From a virus, in the IMG/VR virus record IMGVR_UViG_3300044673_000143, positions 1-56,488 of that record: a DNA stretch of 56,488 bases; one strand, 5' to 3'. Below, one piece after another: positions 21,870 through 30,101 of this stretch. Every line of letters begins with the position of its first letter. Position 1 is the stretch's first letter. The translations under genes were made by a program, and so were the position numbers. Under the pieces are notes generated by a model. The model saw nothing but the letters and a program-made list of their open reading frames with translations. It had not been told where the DNA came from and ran no database searches.

Positions 21870-24716
21870 TCACGTTCCCACGTCGTTCACGTAGCAACTG
21901 CCGAAGGGCAATGTAAATCGGTTCAGGGTTTCCCCGAATCGGGTTTCCGCCTCGATCAGCCAGTTCCCGATCGTGTCGAAAGTTATCCCCACGATCCGGG
22001 CGATCGTGCGGGTTGGAATAATTTCGCCCCCCGCGTCGGCCGGTTCCGCGGTTCGGATCAAAACTTCCTGCCGCTCGTAATCGGGTAGTGCGTCAATATG
22101 GGTTCCGTCCGCGCTGTAAACCGAGGGGAGTTCTTCAGCGCTGACTCCTGATTCCTGACTCCTGAATTCTGACTCCTGACCACTAGACTCGATAATAATT
22201 TCCTCTTCCTCGAATACCGTTTCCTCTACGGCGATCGCCGTTGGCTCTAGGTAGTGCAGTGTTTTTCCCTCTAACCGTCCGTGTCCGGCCTTCTGTAATT
22301 GTTCGAGTAGTTCGAGGGCGAGAGCGGAATTCATTTTCTGTCCGTCGATCTTGCGGGACTGAAATTTTTGATGGATCTCGCGGGTCGTGATCTTGCCCGC
22401 CGTTCTCACGAGATCCCATATTTCATGTAGGATTCCCTGAATCGGGTTCTGGTCGTCGCCGCCGGTAATCCCCTGAATGGCGAGAAATTGATTGATATAG
22501 AAGTCGGTCACGGCGGCCGCCTTAGCCGCGGTCTGCACGGGAATTCGGTAGAGGTCGGTATGTTCGGGATCGTAGATCCAGTTCAATAGATGGATCGAGA
22601 GCGCGAACCGTAAAAACATTTTCATCTGCTTCCCGACATACGCGGACAGCGAGGGATTTTTCGAGCGGTTCAACTTGACGAGATTGTTATAGCGATAGTT
22701 GAGATCCCAAGCGAAATTCTCGCCCTTCTCGGTGAACCAAAGATCGTTGCGCTCTACCCCGTTCTCCCCGACCTCTAGATCGATACCGTTCACCCGATTG
22801 AACGCGTCTAGGATTAGGGACTCGATCGAGTTCATGTCCATCGGCGGGCGACCGGGAACGGGATCGAGTGGTTCGTTAATCAGGAAGTGAAACCGGGAAA
22901 CTAGCCCGTCAACGTCATCGGAAAGATCGAGGTATTTCTGCAATTTCCCGATCTGTATCCCCCCGAGAACGTTGAGGGTTTGACCGTTCAAGGTATAACG
23001 GTTCTCGCGGTTCACCCGGTCAAAAGTAAACTGCAAGGGATCGTTCCACGCGGATAATAGCCTTTGTCGATCGCTACCTTTCCCGCCCGATTTGTACTGG
23101 TTCATCCCGTCGAATAATCCGGTCAGTTCGTCGGCGAGCCATACCGCGCCCTGCCATCGGGATTGTAGGGAGGAGGTTTTGAGAATCGCGTCTAGCGTTC
23201 CCTCGTCGTACACCCACCGTTTCGCCCGGCAGTGTTCCCGCTCGTAGAGGCGCGGGTTAACATCGGCGTTGGTCATGTTCTCGCGCCGTTCGTCGCGGGT
23301 CATTTCCGCCCATTCCGCTTTTAATTGTTCGAGGCGATCGTACTCGCGATCGATCCGATCCTGTTCGATCAGGTCGCGCTCTTTGAGAACACGGTAGATC
23401 TGTTTTTGGGTCGTGGTTTTCCCGCCGCTCGGATAATCTACGTCGGCCATGTAAAAGATCGGGAATTCTTTCCAACACTCGGAAGAGTTCCGCGACGTCC
23501 TCATATTAATCGCGAACCGGGAACCGAGGATCGCGCCCATGACCGGCCAGAGCGAATGAAGTAGCCGGATCGACGGTTGGCGGATCGTGTTAGCCCGAGA
23601 TTCTAGTGCCTCCGCGAGTTTCGGCGGGAGGATCTTGTGTATATCGAGTTCTTTCTGCCGGTAGTGGCTGTTCTTGAGGAAATCCCCGATCGCCGCGTCG
23701 ATCCGATCCGACTCTTCTAGTTCCCGTTCCCTCGCTCTCTTCAGTTCGCGGATGTCGTTCGGTGTTTTACCCGAGGCTTTCGCCCACCCGTGGATCTTCG
23801 CTTCCCATTGGGTGCGGGTTAGGCGTTGCTCGATCGCCGCGTCGATCGCCGCGATGATTTCCTCGATCGTCAATAAATTTTCTTCCGCGGGCTTCACGGG
23901 TTCCCTGACGCGGATCTCTTTCGGGGCATCGACAACGGCCGCTAGAATTTCCTCTTTCGAGATTTTCTTTTCCTCGATCCAGTCGATAATATCGCAACCC
24001 CCGGACTCGGGCAGATGGTTCCAGAGAACGGAATCGGGATAGGCGTACAAGAAACGCGCGTCGGGAAAATCTCGATAGATTCGGGCAACGTGCTTCACTC
24101 CCGGATTATCGCGATCCGGGCAGAGAATTAATTTCGCCCCTTTCAAAAATTCCGAGTGCGATTCTTGCCACTTGCCCGCCCCCCCGAGGCTACAGGTAGC
24201 GACAAACCCCATCGCCTCTAATTTCTCTACCTTGTTCTCTCCCTCGACCACGAGGATCGGGGTTCCCGCGGCGATCGCTTTCCCGAGTCTATCGGCGCGG
24301 TACAGGGGGATCTCGTTATATTCAATACCCTGTAGGTTCCAGATCCAAGTTTTCCCGCCGTCTTTCGAGTGTTGCTGTCTGCAATCCTTTTTCCAGTTCG
24401 CGCCCTCTCGGTAATCCTTGCGGTACACCCGGACGATCGTGCCGTCCCGTAGCGGGGGATAGGCGTAGTGGGTAGTTTTCTCTTTTTTAAATTCTGAAAA
24501 TTTCTTGTCGCGCTTGAGATAGTAGATCGGCTCGCCCGTGCCAGTGGACTTTTTCGATCGCTCCCATCCATCGCCCGGATCGGCTCCCCGTCTACACACC
24601 GAGAGCAGATTTCCCTCGTCCGAGGTATAGCCGAAACAGTAATTAGTCTCGTTCCGGTTCCCGCAATGGGGGCAGGGTTGCAATTTGACGCGGTTCTGTG
24701 TTAGTATTGAGGTCAT
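21870..24716 (-). CDS. primase-helicase with TOPRIM and DUF3987 domains
   Basis: A 948-residue replication protein. The N-terminus has a zinc ribbon (Cys15, Cys18, Cys27, Cys41). A TOPRIM domain follows (V-V-E-G-E-N-K near 160, then L-I-L-C-P-D-R-D-N-P-G near 210). The large central region matches the DUF3987 ATPase family of phage primases, with P-S-G-G-K-T-T as a P-loop-like motif. The C-terminus has a winged-helix-like segment and an acidic linker (E-E-T-V-F-E-E-E-E). It likely primes and unwinds at the phage origin. I use ATG 24716. A GTG at 24758 would add 14 residues but lies in a hairpin. Neither start has a good ribosome site. Confidence 0.8.
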   Translation of the reverse strand: MTSILTQNRVKLQPCPHCGNRNETNYCFGYTSDEGNLLSVCRRGADPGDGWERSKKSTGTGEPIYYLKRDKKFSEFKKEKTTHYAYPPLRDGTIVRVYRKDYREGANWKKDCRQQHSKDGGKTWIWNLQGIEYNEIPLYRADRLGKAIAAGTPILVVEGENKVEKLEAMGFVATCSLGGAGKWQESHSEFLKGAKLILCPDRDNPGVKHVARIYRDFPDARFLYAYPDSVLWNHLPESGGCDIIDWIEEKKISKEEILAAVVDAPKEIRVREPVKPAEENLLTIEEIIAAIDAAIEQRLTRTQWEAKIHGWAKASGKTPNDIRELKRARERELEESDRIDAAIGDFLKNSHYRQKELDIHKILPPKLAEALESRANTIRQPSIRLLHSLWPVMGAILGSRFAINMRTSRNSSECWKEFPIFYMADVDYPSGGKTTTQKQIYRVLKERDLIEQDRIDREYDRLEQLKAEWAEMTRDERRENMTNADVNPRLYEREHCRAKRWVYDEGTLDAILKTSSLQSRWQGAVWLADELTGLFDGMNQYKSGGKGSDRQRLLSAWNDPLQFTFDRVNRENRYTLNGQTLNVLGGIQIGKLQKYLDLSDDVDGLVSRFHFLINEPLDPVPGRPPMDMNSIESLILDAFNRVNGIDLEVGENGVERNDLWFTEKGENFAWDLNYRYNNLVKLNRSKNPSLSAYVGKQMKMFLRFALSIHLLNWIYDPEHTDLYRIPVQTAAKAAAVTDFYINQFLAIQGITGGDDQNPIQGILHEIWDLVRTAGKITTREIHQKFQSRKIDGQKMNSALALELLEQLQKAGHGRLEGKTLHYLEPTAIAVEETVFEEEEIIIESSGQESEFRSQESGVSAEELPSVYSADGTHIDALPDYERQEVLIRTAEPADAGGEIIPTRTIARIVGITFDTIGNWLIEAETRFGETLNRFTLPFGSCYVNDVGT

Positions 24717-24747
24717 AAGAACATAAAGTTTTTGATTGGAATTAGAG

Positions 24748-24771
24748 AACTCGCTCACCGCGAGTTTTTTT
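24748..24771 (+). terminator. plus-strand-oriented terminator hairpin
   Basis: AACTCGC-TCACC-GCGAGTT followed by a run of Ts on the plus strand, just upstream of the primase start. On the minus strand no U-tract follows. It could stop transcripts running antisense through the primase gene toward the immunity region, or shape the primase mRNA leader. Confidence 0.55.
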
Positions 24772-24867
24772 ATTGGGTTTCCGATCCCCTAGAAGAGAGA
24801 ATCTAGGACTAATCCTAACAGAAACTTTCTTGTAGGGGAATACTACAAGAGTAATCTCCCCGTAACT

Positions 24868-25089
24868 TTACAATCTCTTACGGAGTTTTGAAAGATAGGA
24901 GTCGCGGATCTCGCGGTCGATCTGGAGTTCGATCTCGGGGGGGATCGAGAGAAATAGGGATAAGGCCGCCTCTATAATCTGTCTCCGGGATTTCCCGGTC
25001 TGTTTCTCCCTCTCCCCGACCTGTTCCCATATCTCGCGATCGATATAAGACGAAAATTTTGTAGGCTTTTCGGTAGGTGACTGAATCAT
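24868..25089 (-). CDS. ribbon-helix-helix DNA-binding protein
   Basis: A 73-residue protein with the pattern of CopG/Arc-type regulators: a short strand (K-F-S-S-Y-I-D), helix A (R-E-I-W-E-Q-V-G-E-R-E-K-Q-T-G) and helix B (S-R-R-Q-I-I-E-A-A-L-S-L-F-L). The charged C-terminal helix may aid oligomerisation. It is divergent from the XRE repressor across a 161-base control region, so it may be the Cro-like or antirepressor partner of the switch. Confidence 0.7.
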   Translation of the reverse strand: MIQSPTEKPTKFSSYIDREIWEQVGEREKQTGKSRRQIIEAALSLFLSIPPEIELQIDREIRDSYLSKLRKRL

Positions 25090-25181
25090 AATTTTCTAGT
25101 CGGATAGAGAACGATTCTTTTAGCCTAGCACAACGGAACCGCTCGACATACCCGCTCGGACAAGCTTTTTCCCGGTCGATC

Positions 25182-25222
25182 TTGTCATATTTTTGGAATA
25201 CAGGATAGAATAATCTGTATCC
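25182..25222 (+). promoter_or_regulatory. repressor promoter with overlapping palindromic operator
   Basis: TTGTCA (25182-25187), an 18-base spacer and TAGAAT (25206-25211). An inverted repeat, GGAATACAG (25195-25203) and CTGTATCC (25215-25222), brackets the -10 box with an 11-base centre. This is a good candidate operator through which the repressor or the divergent RHH protein controls transcription. AGGAG and ATG 25251 follow. Confidence 0.6.
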
Positions 25223-25250
25223 TTACTGAACAAAAACTAGGAGATCTAAT

Positions 25251-25874
25251 ATGGCCGTATCGCGCACCGTTACCGACGAGAACGGAAAAACCGTTCCGAG
25301 AAAGCGGGTAAAATCTTCGGCTCTAACCGAACACGGAATCGAACGCCTCGGGAAAACTTTAAAAGAAAAACGCGACGATTTAGGCATGACGCAAGAGGAG
25401 TTCGTGGTCTGGATCGAGCGCGAATCGGATCGCCTCGGAATTCCGGGCGTTCGTCTCTCCGTCGGGGCGATTCAGAATTGGGAATTACCGCGTATCGCGT
25501 CCTGCCCCGACCTCGGGAATATGCGGGTTCTCGCCGCGGTTTTCGGACTCGATACCGATTCTTTCGTTACTTACTTAAACGGCAACTGGAAATCGATTAA
25601 CGAGTTGACGGGCGATCCCGATTATCGGAAAAAGGGAGGTATCGATTTAAGCCCGAACCTAGCCGCGGAGATGTTCCGCAACGCCGACATCCGCGTTAAG
25701 GCTCCCGTTATCGTCGGGGAATTGCAATCGCTTTTCGCCCGTATCGAGGAAATTCAATTCGCGACGACGCGCGAGGTTAGCAAGGAAGAGGTAGAGGGTT
25801 ATTTAACGTCCGCGCCGAAAGAGGTTCAAAAGGAATTCTACCGACTTCTACAAGATCGATTGATCGGCGCGTAG
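25251..25874 (+). CDS. XRE-family repressor
   Basis: A 207-residue regulator on the plus strand, with AGGAG eight bases before the start. A basic N-terminal arm (K-R-V-K-S-S) precedes an HTH_XRE domain (about 30-95: L-G-K-T-L-K-E-K-R-D-D-L-G-M-T-Q-E-E-F ... L-S-V-G-A-I-Q-N-W-E), with a longer than usual insertion between helices. The C-terminal part is helical and Glu/Lys-rich, without the Ser-Lys autoprotease motifs of LexA/CI. It likely maintains lysogeny. It is paired with the integrase and opposes the minus-strand lytic genes. Confidence 0.7.
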   Translation: MAVSRTVTDENGKTVPRKRVKSSALTEHGIERLGKTLKEKRDDLGMTQEEFVVWIERESDRLGIPGVRLSVGAIQNWELPRIASCPDLGNMRVLAAVFGLDTDSFVTYLNGNWKSINELTGDPDYRKKGGIDLSPNLAAEMFRNADIRVKAPVIVGELQSLFARIEEIQFATTREVSKEEVEGYLTSAPKEVQKEFYRLLQDRLIGA

Positions 25875-25889
25875 TCGATTGTAACGATC

Positions 25890-26159
25890 TAGGGAAGTTT
25901 TAGGGAATCGATTTTCAGCGGCCGACAGAAGTTAGAAATGGCGAGGCTTTCAGGAACTACATCGACGGACTTAAAATCCGTTGAGGCTTATCACCTCGTA
26001 AGGGTTCGAGTCCCTTCGCCCCCACTGTTTACTACTATTTGAACGGGTTACAGCGTCCGATACGATGATTTAAAGTTGATACAGAAAAAACACTAAATGC
26101 GTCACGACGCGTCCGACTTTAGGGAAGATTTAGGGAAGATAGACGAGCGGATTAGGGAA
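25890..26159 (+). repeat. five TAGGGAA direct repeats flanking the attP core
   Basis: TAGGGAA occurs at 25890, 25901, 26120, 26131 and 26153, always in the same orientation. Two copies lie left of the half tRNA, 11 bp apart. Three lie right of it, spaced 11 and 22 bp. The one- and two-turn spacing on both flanks is what integrase arm-type sites look like. The right group lies inside the first codons of the integrase gene. Confidence 0.6.
25938..26024 (+). other. attP-like 3' part of a tRNA-Leu(UAA) gene
   Basis: The 3' two thirds of a tRNA-Leu are present: anticodon stem ACGGA/TCCGT with loop CTTAAAA (anticodon TAA, 25965-25981), a long variable arm (GAGG...CCTC), T-arm AAGGG-TTCGAGT-CCCTT (26000-26016), acceptor strand CGCCCCC and A (26017-26024). 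The 5' acceptor strand GGGGGCG is missing and the D-arm region is degenerate. It lies between the repressor and the integrase, so it is most likely the phage attachment site that restores the 3' end of the host tRNA on integration. Confidence 0.75.
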
Positions 26160-27209
26160 TCAAATTTAACGTTGCGAAGGGTAGCGATCCGGAGGAAGGG
26201 AGATCGTTTGTTCCTACGGGCGACGCTACCCGATCGGGTGACGGGGAGAAAAAGACAACAGGAATTAAGGACGGGCGCGCCCGCGACGATAGCGGGACTA
26301 AGAGCGGCCAAGATCAAGGCCGATACCCTATCGAGCGAACTTATCCTCGGAACTTTCAAATGGGAAAACTGGCTATCGCCCGAGTTAGTCGCGTCGGGAG
26401 ATAGTTGTAGGGAATGGATCGAGAAACTAACGGCCGACCACTGGAACCGAGTGAAACGAACGAAAAGCCGCGAGAGAAGCTTTCGGGAAGATTATCTCAA
26501 TCCGTACTCGAAACTCCCCCCTAACGCGATTTTAAGCGAGGATCTACTAAGGGAAACGCTCGTCAGAGAGACGAGTCCGGGAGAGGGAAAGACGCGTAAC
26601 CGATACTGTCTAGCCTACACGAGGCTCGCGCGGTTCGCGGGATTGGGAATCGATTTCAACAAATACAGAATACGGTACGAACCGGGGGAACGGTATCTAC
26701 CCGAGGATAGAGAGATAGAGGAGACGATCGACCGGGTGAAAAATCCCGCGTGGAGATGGATAGCCGGGATAATGGCCGCCTATGGATTGCGGCCGCACGA
26801 ACTATTTCATCTCGATCTATCGGGAATGGACGGGGAACCGCCGATTTTGAGGGTTCTGTCGTCCACGAAAACGAGAGAGAGAACGGTGCTACCGTGTCCC
26901 GCGGAATGGGTCGACCGTTGGAACTTGAAAGAAAAGCATTGGCCTGATTTCACGGTATCCCCCGAGACTCACGACAATAAAGATCTCGGGGCGAGGATAA
27001 CGCCGGGGCTAAAACGGAACGGGATTCTATGGACGGGCTACGCTTTCCGGGATTGCTACGTTATCCGATTGGAGAAAGCGGGGTGGCCGCCTAATCTCGC
27101 GGAGAAGATGGGCGGCCACAGTCGGGAGACGAGGAAAAAATCCTATCTCCGGCACGTTAACGATCGGGATCTGATCGACGTGTTCCGTCGGTTGAATCGG
27201 GGGGATTAA
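26097..27209 (+). CDS. int: tyrosine recombinase (phage integrase)
   Basis: A 370-residue integrase for recombination at the adjacent attP. The N-terminal arm-binding region (about 15-60, R-L-F-L-R-A-T-L-P) and core-binding domain precede a catalytic domain with Arg232 (A-Y-G-L-R-P-H-E-L), Lys258, the Y-A-F-R box (Tyr315 in place of the usual His, then Arg318), His341 (G-G-H-S) and nucleophile Tyr350 (K-K-S-Y-L-R-H). The His-to-Tyr change is, to my knowledge, common in cyanobacterial relatives. No Shine-Dalgarno sequence is obvious before 26097. The arm-type repeats overlap codons 7-22, which may link expression to att occupancy. Confidence 0.85.
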   Translation: MRHDASDFREDLGKIDERIRESNLTLRRVAIRRKGDRLFLRATLPDRVTGRKRQQELRTGAPATIAGLRAAKIKADTLSSELILGTFKWENWLSPELVASGDSCREWIEKLTADHWNRVKRTKSRERSFREDYLNPYSKLPPNAILSEDLLRETLVRETSPGEGKTRNRYCLAYTRLARFAGLGIDFNKYRIRYEPGERYLPEDREIEETIDRVKNPAWRWIAGIMAAYGLRPHELFHLDLSGMDGEPPILRVLSSTKTRERTVLPCPAEWVDRWNLKEKHWPDFTVSPETHDNKDLGARITPGLKRNGILWTGYAFRDCYVIRLEKAGWPPNLAEKMGGHSRETRKKSYLRHVNDRDLIDVFRRLNRGD

Positions 27210-27210
27210 A

Positions 27211-28200
27211 TCACTTCAATCTCTCCACAAAACTAACAGCTTTTTCCCACAATTCCGCCGAAAAATCGACAGTATACCCGTCCCCGATTTTACGGGAATT
27301 TCCTTCCGAGACGAGCTTTAAAAACACGTCCCGAATATCTTTCGCTTTCGGGGGAAGTTGAACGGGCTTGACGGGCATTTCCTTGGGGGTTTTGATTTTT
27401 CCGTTCGGCTTTAAAAAGCTCGGGCGTTTCCGTTCCTTGTGGTTTTTCGCGACCGACCCGACGATCGATCCCGTGACCTTCTTGGCTCCCGTTTCTTCCG
27501 CGAGGTTGACGGATTCGAGAATAATTTTCTCTTTCTCGGATAGAGTTAGTTCGGGTTCCCTCATGAGCGTCTGTAGCGTCGTTTCGGCGATCTCTTTTTC
27601 CTCGATCGCCTTCAGCACCGGAGCGGAGAAAGTCGAGATCTCTAATACCCGATCGTAGTCGGATTTTTTCCATCCCGTCCGCTCGCAAAATTGCGCCCGC
27701 GATTGTTCCTCGGATAATCCCGATAGGCAGTCCTCCCGTAGGTGACGGCGGATCATTTTCGCCCGATCGAGTAGGGATAGCTTTTCCGCGTCCACTCCCA
27801 TCGAGAGCATTTCGTACTCTAGATCCCGGATCGTCTGTCCGCGGGCGAGAGTCTTGATAATCGCCGTGACGTTGGAGATCTCGATCCCCCGCGTGGCGTT
27901 GTAAAACCACGCGAGAGTTCTTCGATGCCCATCTTTCGGGAAGAGGCGATCGCCGTCCGCTATTAGATGCAACGGTTGATAGATCGCCCGCGCCGCGACG
28001 ACTTTATCGGCTAGTTCGATAATCGAATCGAGGTCGTAAGAAATACGGGTATTCCATCCCGACTCTCCCGATACCGCGGCGATTAGGTCTTCCGAGAAGG
28101 TTAGCGGGAGTTCGCCGGGGAGAACGTGCATTTTTCCGTCGTCGTGCAATCCGATCCGCGGCCCGATAAATTCCCCGTTAGCGAGGCGGAAGGAAATCAA
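27211..28200 (-). CDS. ParB-like nuclease/partition-domain protein
   Basis: A 329-residue protein with a ParB N-terminal-like domain. A ligand-binding strand region (about 50-85: S-I-I-E-L-A-D-K-V-V ... I-Y-Q-P-L-H-L-I) leads to D-G-H-R-R (90-94), the equivalent of the G-E-R-R CTP-binding motif. A central helical HTH-like region follows (F-C-E-R-T-G-W-K-K-S-D-Y-D-R-V-L-E-I-S), then a basic Pro/Lys-rich linker and a small C-terminal domain. It may act in partition, as a regulator, or as a nuclease. The repeated bipartite elements at 31.7 and 55.2 kb are candidate binding sites. It converges with the integrase, with one base between stop codons. Confidence 0.65.
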   Translation of the reverse strand: MISFRLANGEFIGPRIGLHDDGKMHVLPGELPLTFSEDLIAAVSGESGWNTRISYDLDSIIELADKVVAARAIYQPLHLIADGDRLFPKDGHRRTLAWFYNATRGIEISNVTAIIKTLARGQTIRDLEYEMLSMGVDAEKLSLLDRAKMIRRHLREDCLSGLSEEQSRAQFCERTGWKKSDYDRVLEISTFSAPVLKAIEEKEIAETTLQTLMREPELTLSEKEKIILESVNLAEETGAKKVTGSIVGSVAKNHKERKRPSFLKPNGKIKTPKEMPVKPVQLPPKAKDIRDVFLKLVSEGNSRKIGDGYTVDFSAELWEKAVSFVERLK

Positions 28201-28217
28201 CCGGGGATCGATTAATA

Positions 28218-28538
28218 TTAATTCCCCGCGGGCGTTTCCGTAGGCTCGGATTTTTTCTTTTCCCTGAAGTTTTTTGATTGTCCTTTCCCCTCTAATAATT
28301 TTTGAAATTTCTGCCAGTTGTAGCGGTATCCTCGTTCTCCGTGGATCTTGTAGTGAACTCCTTCTTTCGCCTTCTTGCGATAACGTTCGAGGGTAGAGCG
28401 AGAGATTTTAAGCCTCTCGCAACACTCCTGACTGTCTACCCACAGATCGGACTTGAGTTCTAGACAGAGTTCCGTCAATAGATCAACTTGATTCTCTAAA
28501 TGATAGACGCGTCGTTTTAGTTCTTCGATCTCGCTCAT
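28218..28538 (-). CDS. helix-turn-helix protein with N-terminal coiled coil
   Basis: A 106-residue protein. Residues 1-30 form a heptad-like coiled coil. Residues about 33-75 form a MerR/excisionase-type winged helix (V-D-S-Q-E-C-C-E-R-L-K-I-S-R-S-T-L-E-R-Y-R-K) with an aromatic wing (G-Y-R-Y-N-W). The tail is Lys-rich and disordered. Its position in the early operon near the integrase makes excisionase or transcription regulator the main options. Confidence 0.6.
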   Translation of the reverse strand: MSEIEELKRRVYHLENQVDLLTELCLELKSDLWVDSQECCERLKISRSTLERYRKKAKEGVHYKIHGERGYRYNWQKFQKLLEGKGQSKNFREKKKSEPTETPAGN

Positions 28539-28569
28539 TTTCGGGATTTATAAACAACCCCGAAAACTA

Positions 28570-29679
28570 TTAGAAATTGATGCACCGCAAAACGATCTCG
28601 ATCACTTCCCACGGAGAAAGATTACTACAGGTATTCCACCCCGATCCCCCGACCGTAGCGCGTCCGCCCCATCCTTCCTCGCTCGGATCTCGTTCTTTTT
28701 CCGCTATTGACAGCGTGGTATAGGTTCCCGTTGTAAAGTCGATTTTTTCAGTTTCAGGGTGATTCGGATTACAGGCAAGTGTGTACTTGTTGCCGAGGTA
28801 TTTGTTATCCACGATTACCTCGCGTTGGGTGAGGGTAATGGGGGAATAAAAGCTGATATTTTGTCCTTTCTTTTCTAAAATCCGATCGATCGCCCGATAG
28901 GTGCAACGGGGATCGATGTACGTCCCGCCTAGCCCCGACATCGTGACTACGGCACAATTTTTATAAAAACTAATCCGATTCTCCTCGATTAGTTGATTCG
29001 TGAACTTCTCGACTTTCTCCCAATACTCGGAAATTTTCGGATGGTCGCACGGCCAGTTATCCTTACCCTCGATCGCTCTCACTAGATCCCAAAAGGATTT
29101 TTCAAAAGCGCGGGAGTGAAAATACTCCTTCTGCTCGATCGTCCATTCCCGCCGATCTTTGGGCATATCGAGATCGATAGCGAGGTCGTCCGATTCGCAT
29201 TTCATTCCCGCTACACACTTAGCGGCAAAATCGGCGTAATTGGATAGTTCGGGCGGGACGGCGAGGTGATCGCAGTCGTAAGAGATAGCGACTAGCTTGC
29301 TGTAGTTATCCGTGTATCTCCCGTTAAAACAATAGAGATTTGTTCGATCGGGCGCGAGGTAGGTTAGGTAGAGGTGTACCGCGCTAGATACCGCGTCCGC
29401 GTCTAACTGAGTGGTCGCGAATAATATATTATCGCGTTTGTCTATCGGGCAGAGATCGGAAAAATTAACTCCTTCTTCCGCCATGAAATCTATCTGTTTT
29501 TCGATGTCTTCAATTTGAACTTTGTCGCCGCCGGGTCGATGATGGTCGAAATGCCAGTCAATTTCACGCGGTTCCCATCCCGGTACGGTTCCGTCGATCA
29601 TAACGACCGAACACTCCCCGAGTTCGGCGATTTTGGTATTGAGAGTTTCTAGATTTGTCGTAACAAGAAAATTAAGCAT
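28570..29679 (-). CDS. DHH-type phosphoesterase-like protein
   Basis: A 369-residue protein. It has D-H-H at 45-47 (in W-H-F-D-H-H-R-P-G-G), an acidic L-D-A-D-A-V-S-S-A motif (92-100), Y-D-C-D-H-L (134-139) and a Gly-rich C-terminal segment, G-W-G-G-R-A-T-V-G-G-S-G-W-N. These resemble the metal-binding and substrate motifs of DHH/DHHA1 phosphoesterases (RecJ, nanoRNases, c-di-AMP phosphodiesterases). In the classical order the D-x-D motif precedes D-H-H, whereas here it follows, so the family may be permuted or only distantly related. A role in nucleotide or signal degradation is inferred. Its leader is a near copy of that before the XRE gene. Confidence 0.5.
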   Translation of the reverse strand: MLNFLVTTNLETLNTKIAELGECSVVMIDGTVPGWEPREIDWHFDHHRPGGDKVQIEDIEKQIDFMAEEGVNFSDLCPIDKRDNILFATTQLDADAVSSAVHLYLTYLAPDRTNLYCFNGRYTDNYSKLVAISYDCDHLAVPPELSNYADFAAKCVAGMKCESDDLAIDLDMPKDRREWTIEQKEYFHSRAFEKSFWDLVRAIEGKDNWPCDHPKISEYWEKVEKFTNQLIEENRISFYKNCAVVTMSGLGGTYIDPRCTYRAIDRILEKKGQNISFYSPITLTQREVIVDNKYLGNKYTLACNPNHPETEKIDFTTGTYTTLSIAEKERDPSEEGWGGRATVGGSGWNTCSNLSPWEVIEIVLRCINF

Positions 29680-29680
29680 G

Positions 29681-29701
29681 ATTTTACTTCCGATGATGTT
29701 G
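29681..29701 (-). repeat. duplicated leader with ribosome site, copy 1
   Basis: Twenty-one bases directly before the DHH gene are identical to 30043-30063 before the XRE gene. The shared leader contains CATCATCGGAAG, which supplies the ribosome site. The copies are 362 bases apart. This may allow matched translation control or reflect a gene insertion with its leader. Confidence 0.7.
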
Positions 29702-29705
29702 GTAT

Positions 29706-30041
29706 TTAGCGGTCTTTACTGGCAGATACGCACGTATGCTGTTCGTTGTTTAGAAAAATAGGAAACTCGAAATCAGCATCTAGAGCGGCAAGGTAGGCGA
29801 TGATCTCTGAAAAAGTATGATCGTGGTTTGCACTCTCCAGTTTCGAGATCCAGCTTTGAGTAACGCCTAGCTTTTCCGCAACTTGCTTTTGTGTTAGCCC
29901 GAGATATTTTCGGAGTCTTTTTAATTCGGTTGAAAGATCGAGACGGAAAAGTTCTTGACGTTCTAGGATTCGATTCTCGAAAGTTGGCGGGAGGATCGAT
30001 TCTAGGTGTTCTAGCGCATCACTTCCGCGATGAATGTTCAT
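29706..30041 (-). CDS. XRE-family helix-turn-helix regulator
   Basis: A 111-residue protein with an N-terminal helical region and a clear XRE HTH (about 41-95: L-K-R-L-R-K-Y-L-G-L-T-Q-K-Q-V-A-E-K-L-G-V-T-Q-S-W-I-S-K-L-E). The C-terminal F-S-E-I-I-A-Y-L-A-A-L-D-A-D-F recalls HigA-type antitoxins and their phage relatives. No toxin gene is adjacent, so it is better read as a regulator of the early region. Confidence 0.7.
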   Translation of the reverse strand: MNIHRGSDALEHLESILPPTFENRILERQELFRLDLSTELKRLRKYLGLTQKQVAEKLGVTQSWISKLESANHDHTFSEIIAYLAALDADFEFPIFLNNEQHTCVSASKDR

Positions 30042-30042
30042 T

Positions 30043-30063
30043 ATTTTACTTCCGATGATGTTG
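30043..30063 (-). repeat. duplicated leader with ribosome site, copy 2
   Basis: Second copy of the 21-base leader described at 29681-29701, immediately before the XRE-family gene. Confidence 0.7.
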
Positions 30064-30101
30064 AGAGATGATCGGCGTTGTCAATGCCCCTGACAAGCTT
30101 T

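Noticed and set aside
24717-24758. GTG 24758 as primase start
   Set aside because: It lies in a stable hairpin and lacks a ribosome site. ATG 24716 gives an N-terminus starting close to the zinc ribbon, though its ribosome site is also poor.
25938-26024. Functional phage-encoded tRNA-Leu gene
   Set aside because: The anticodon, variable and T arms are good, but the 5' acceptor strand (GGGGGCG) is missing upstream and the D-arm is degenerate. An attP half-site explains it better.
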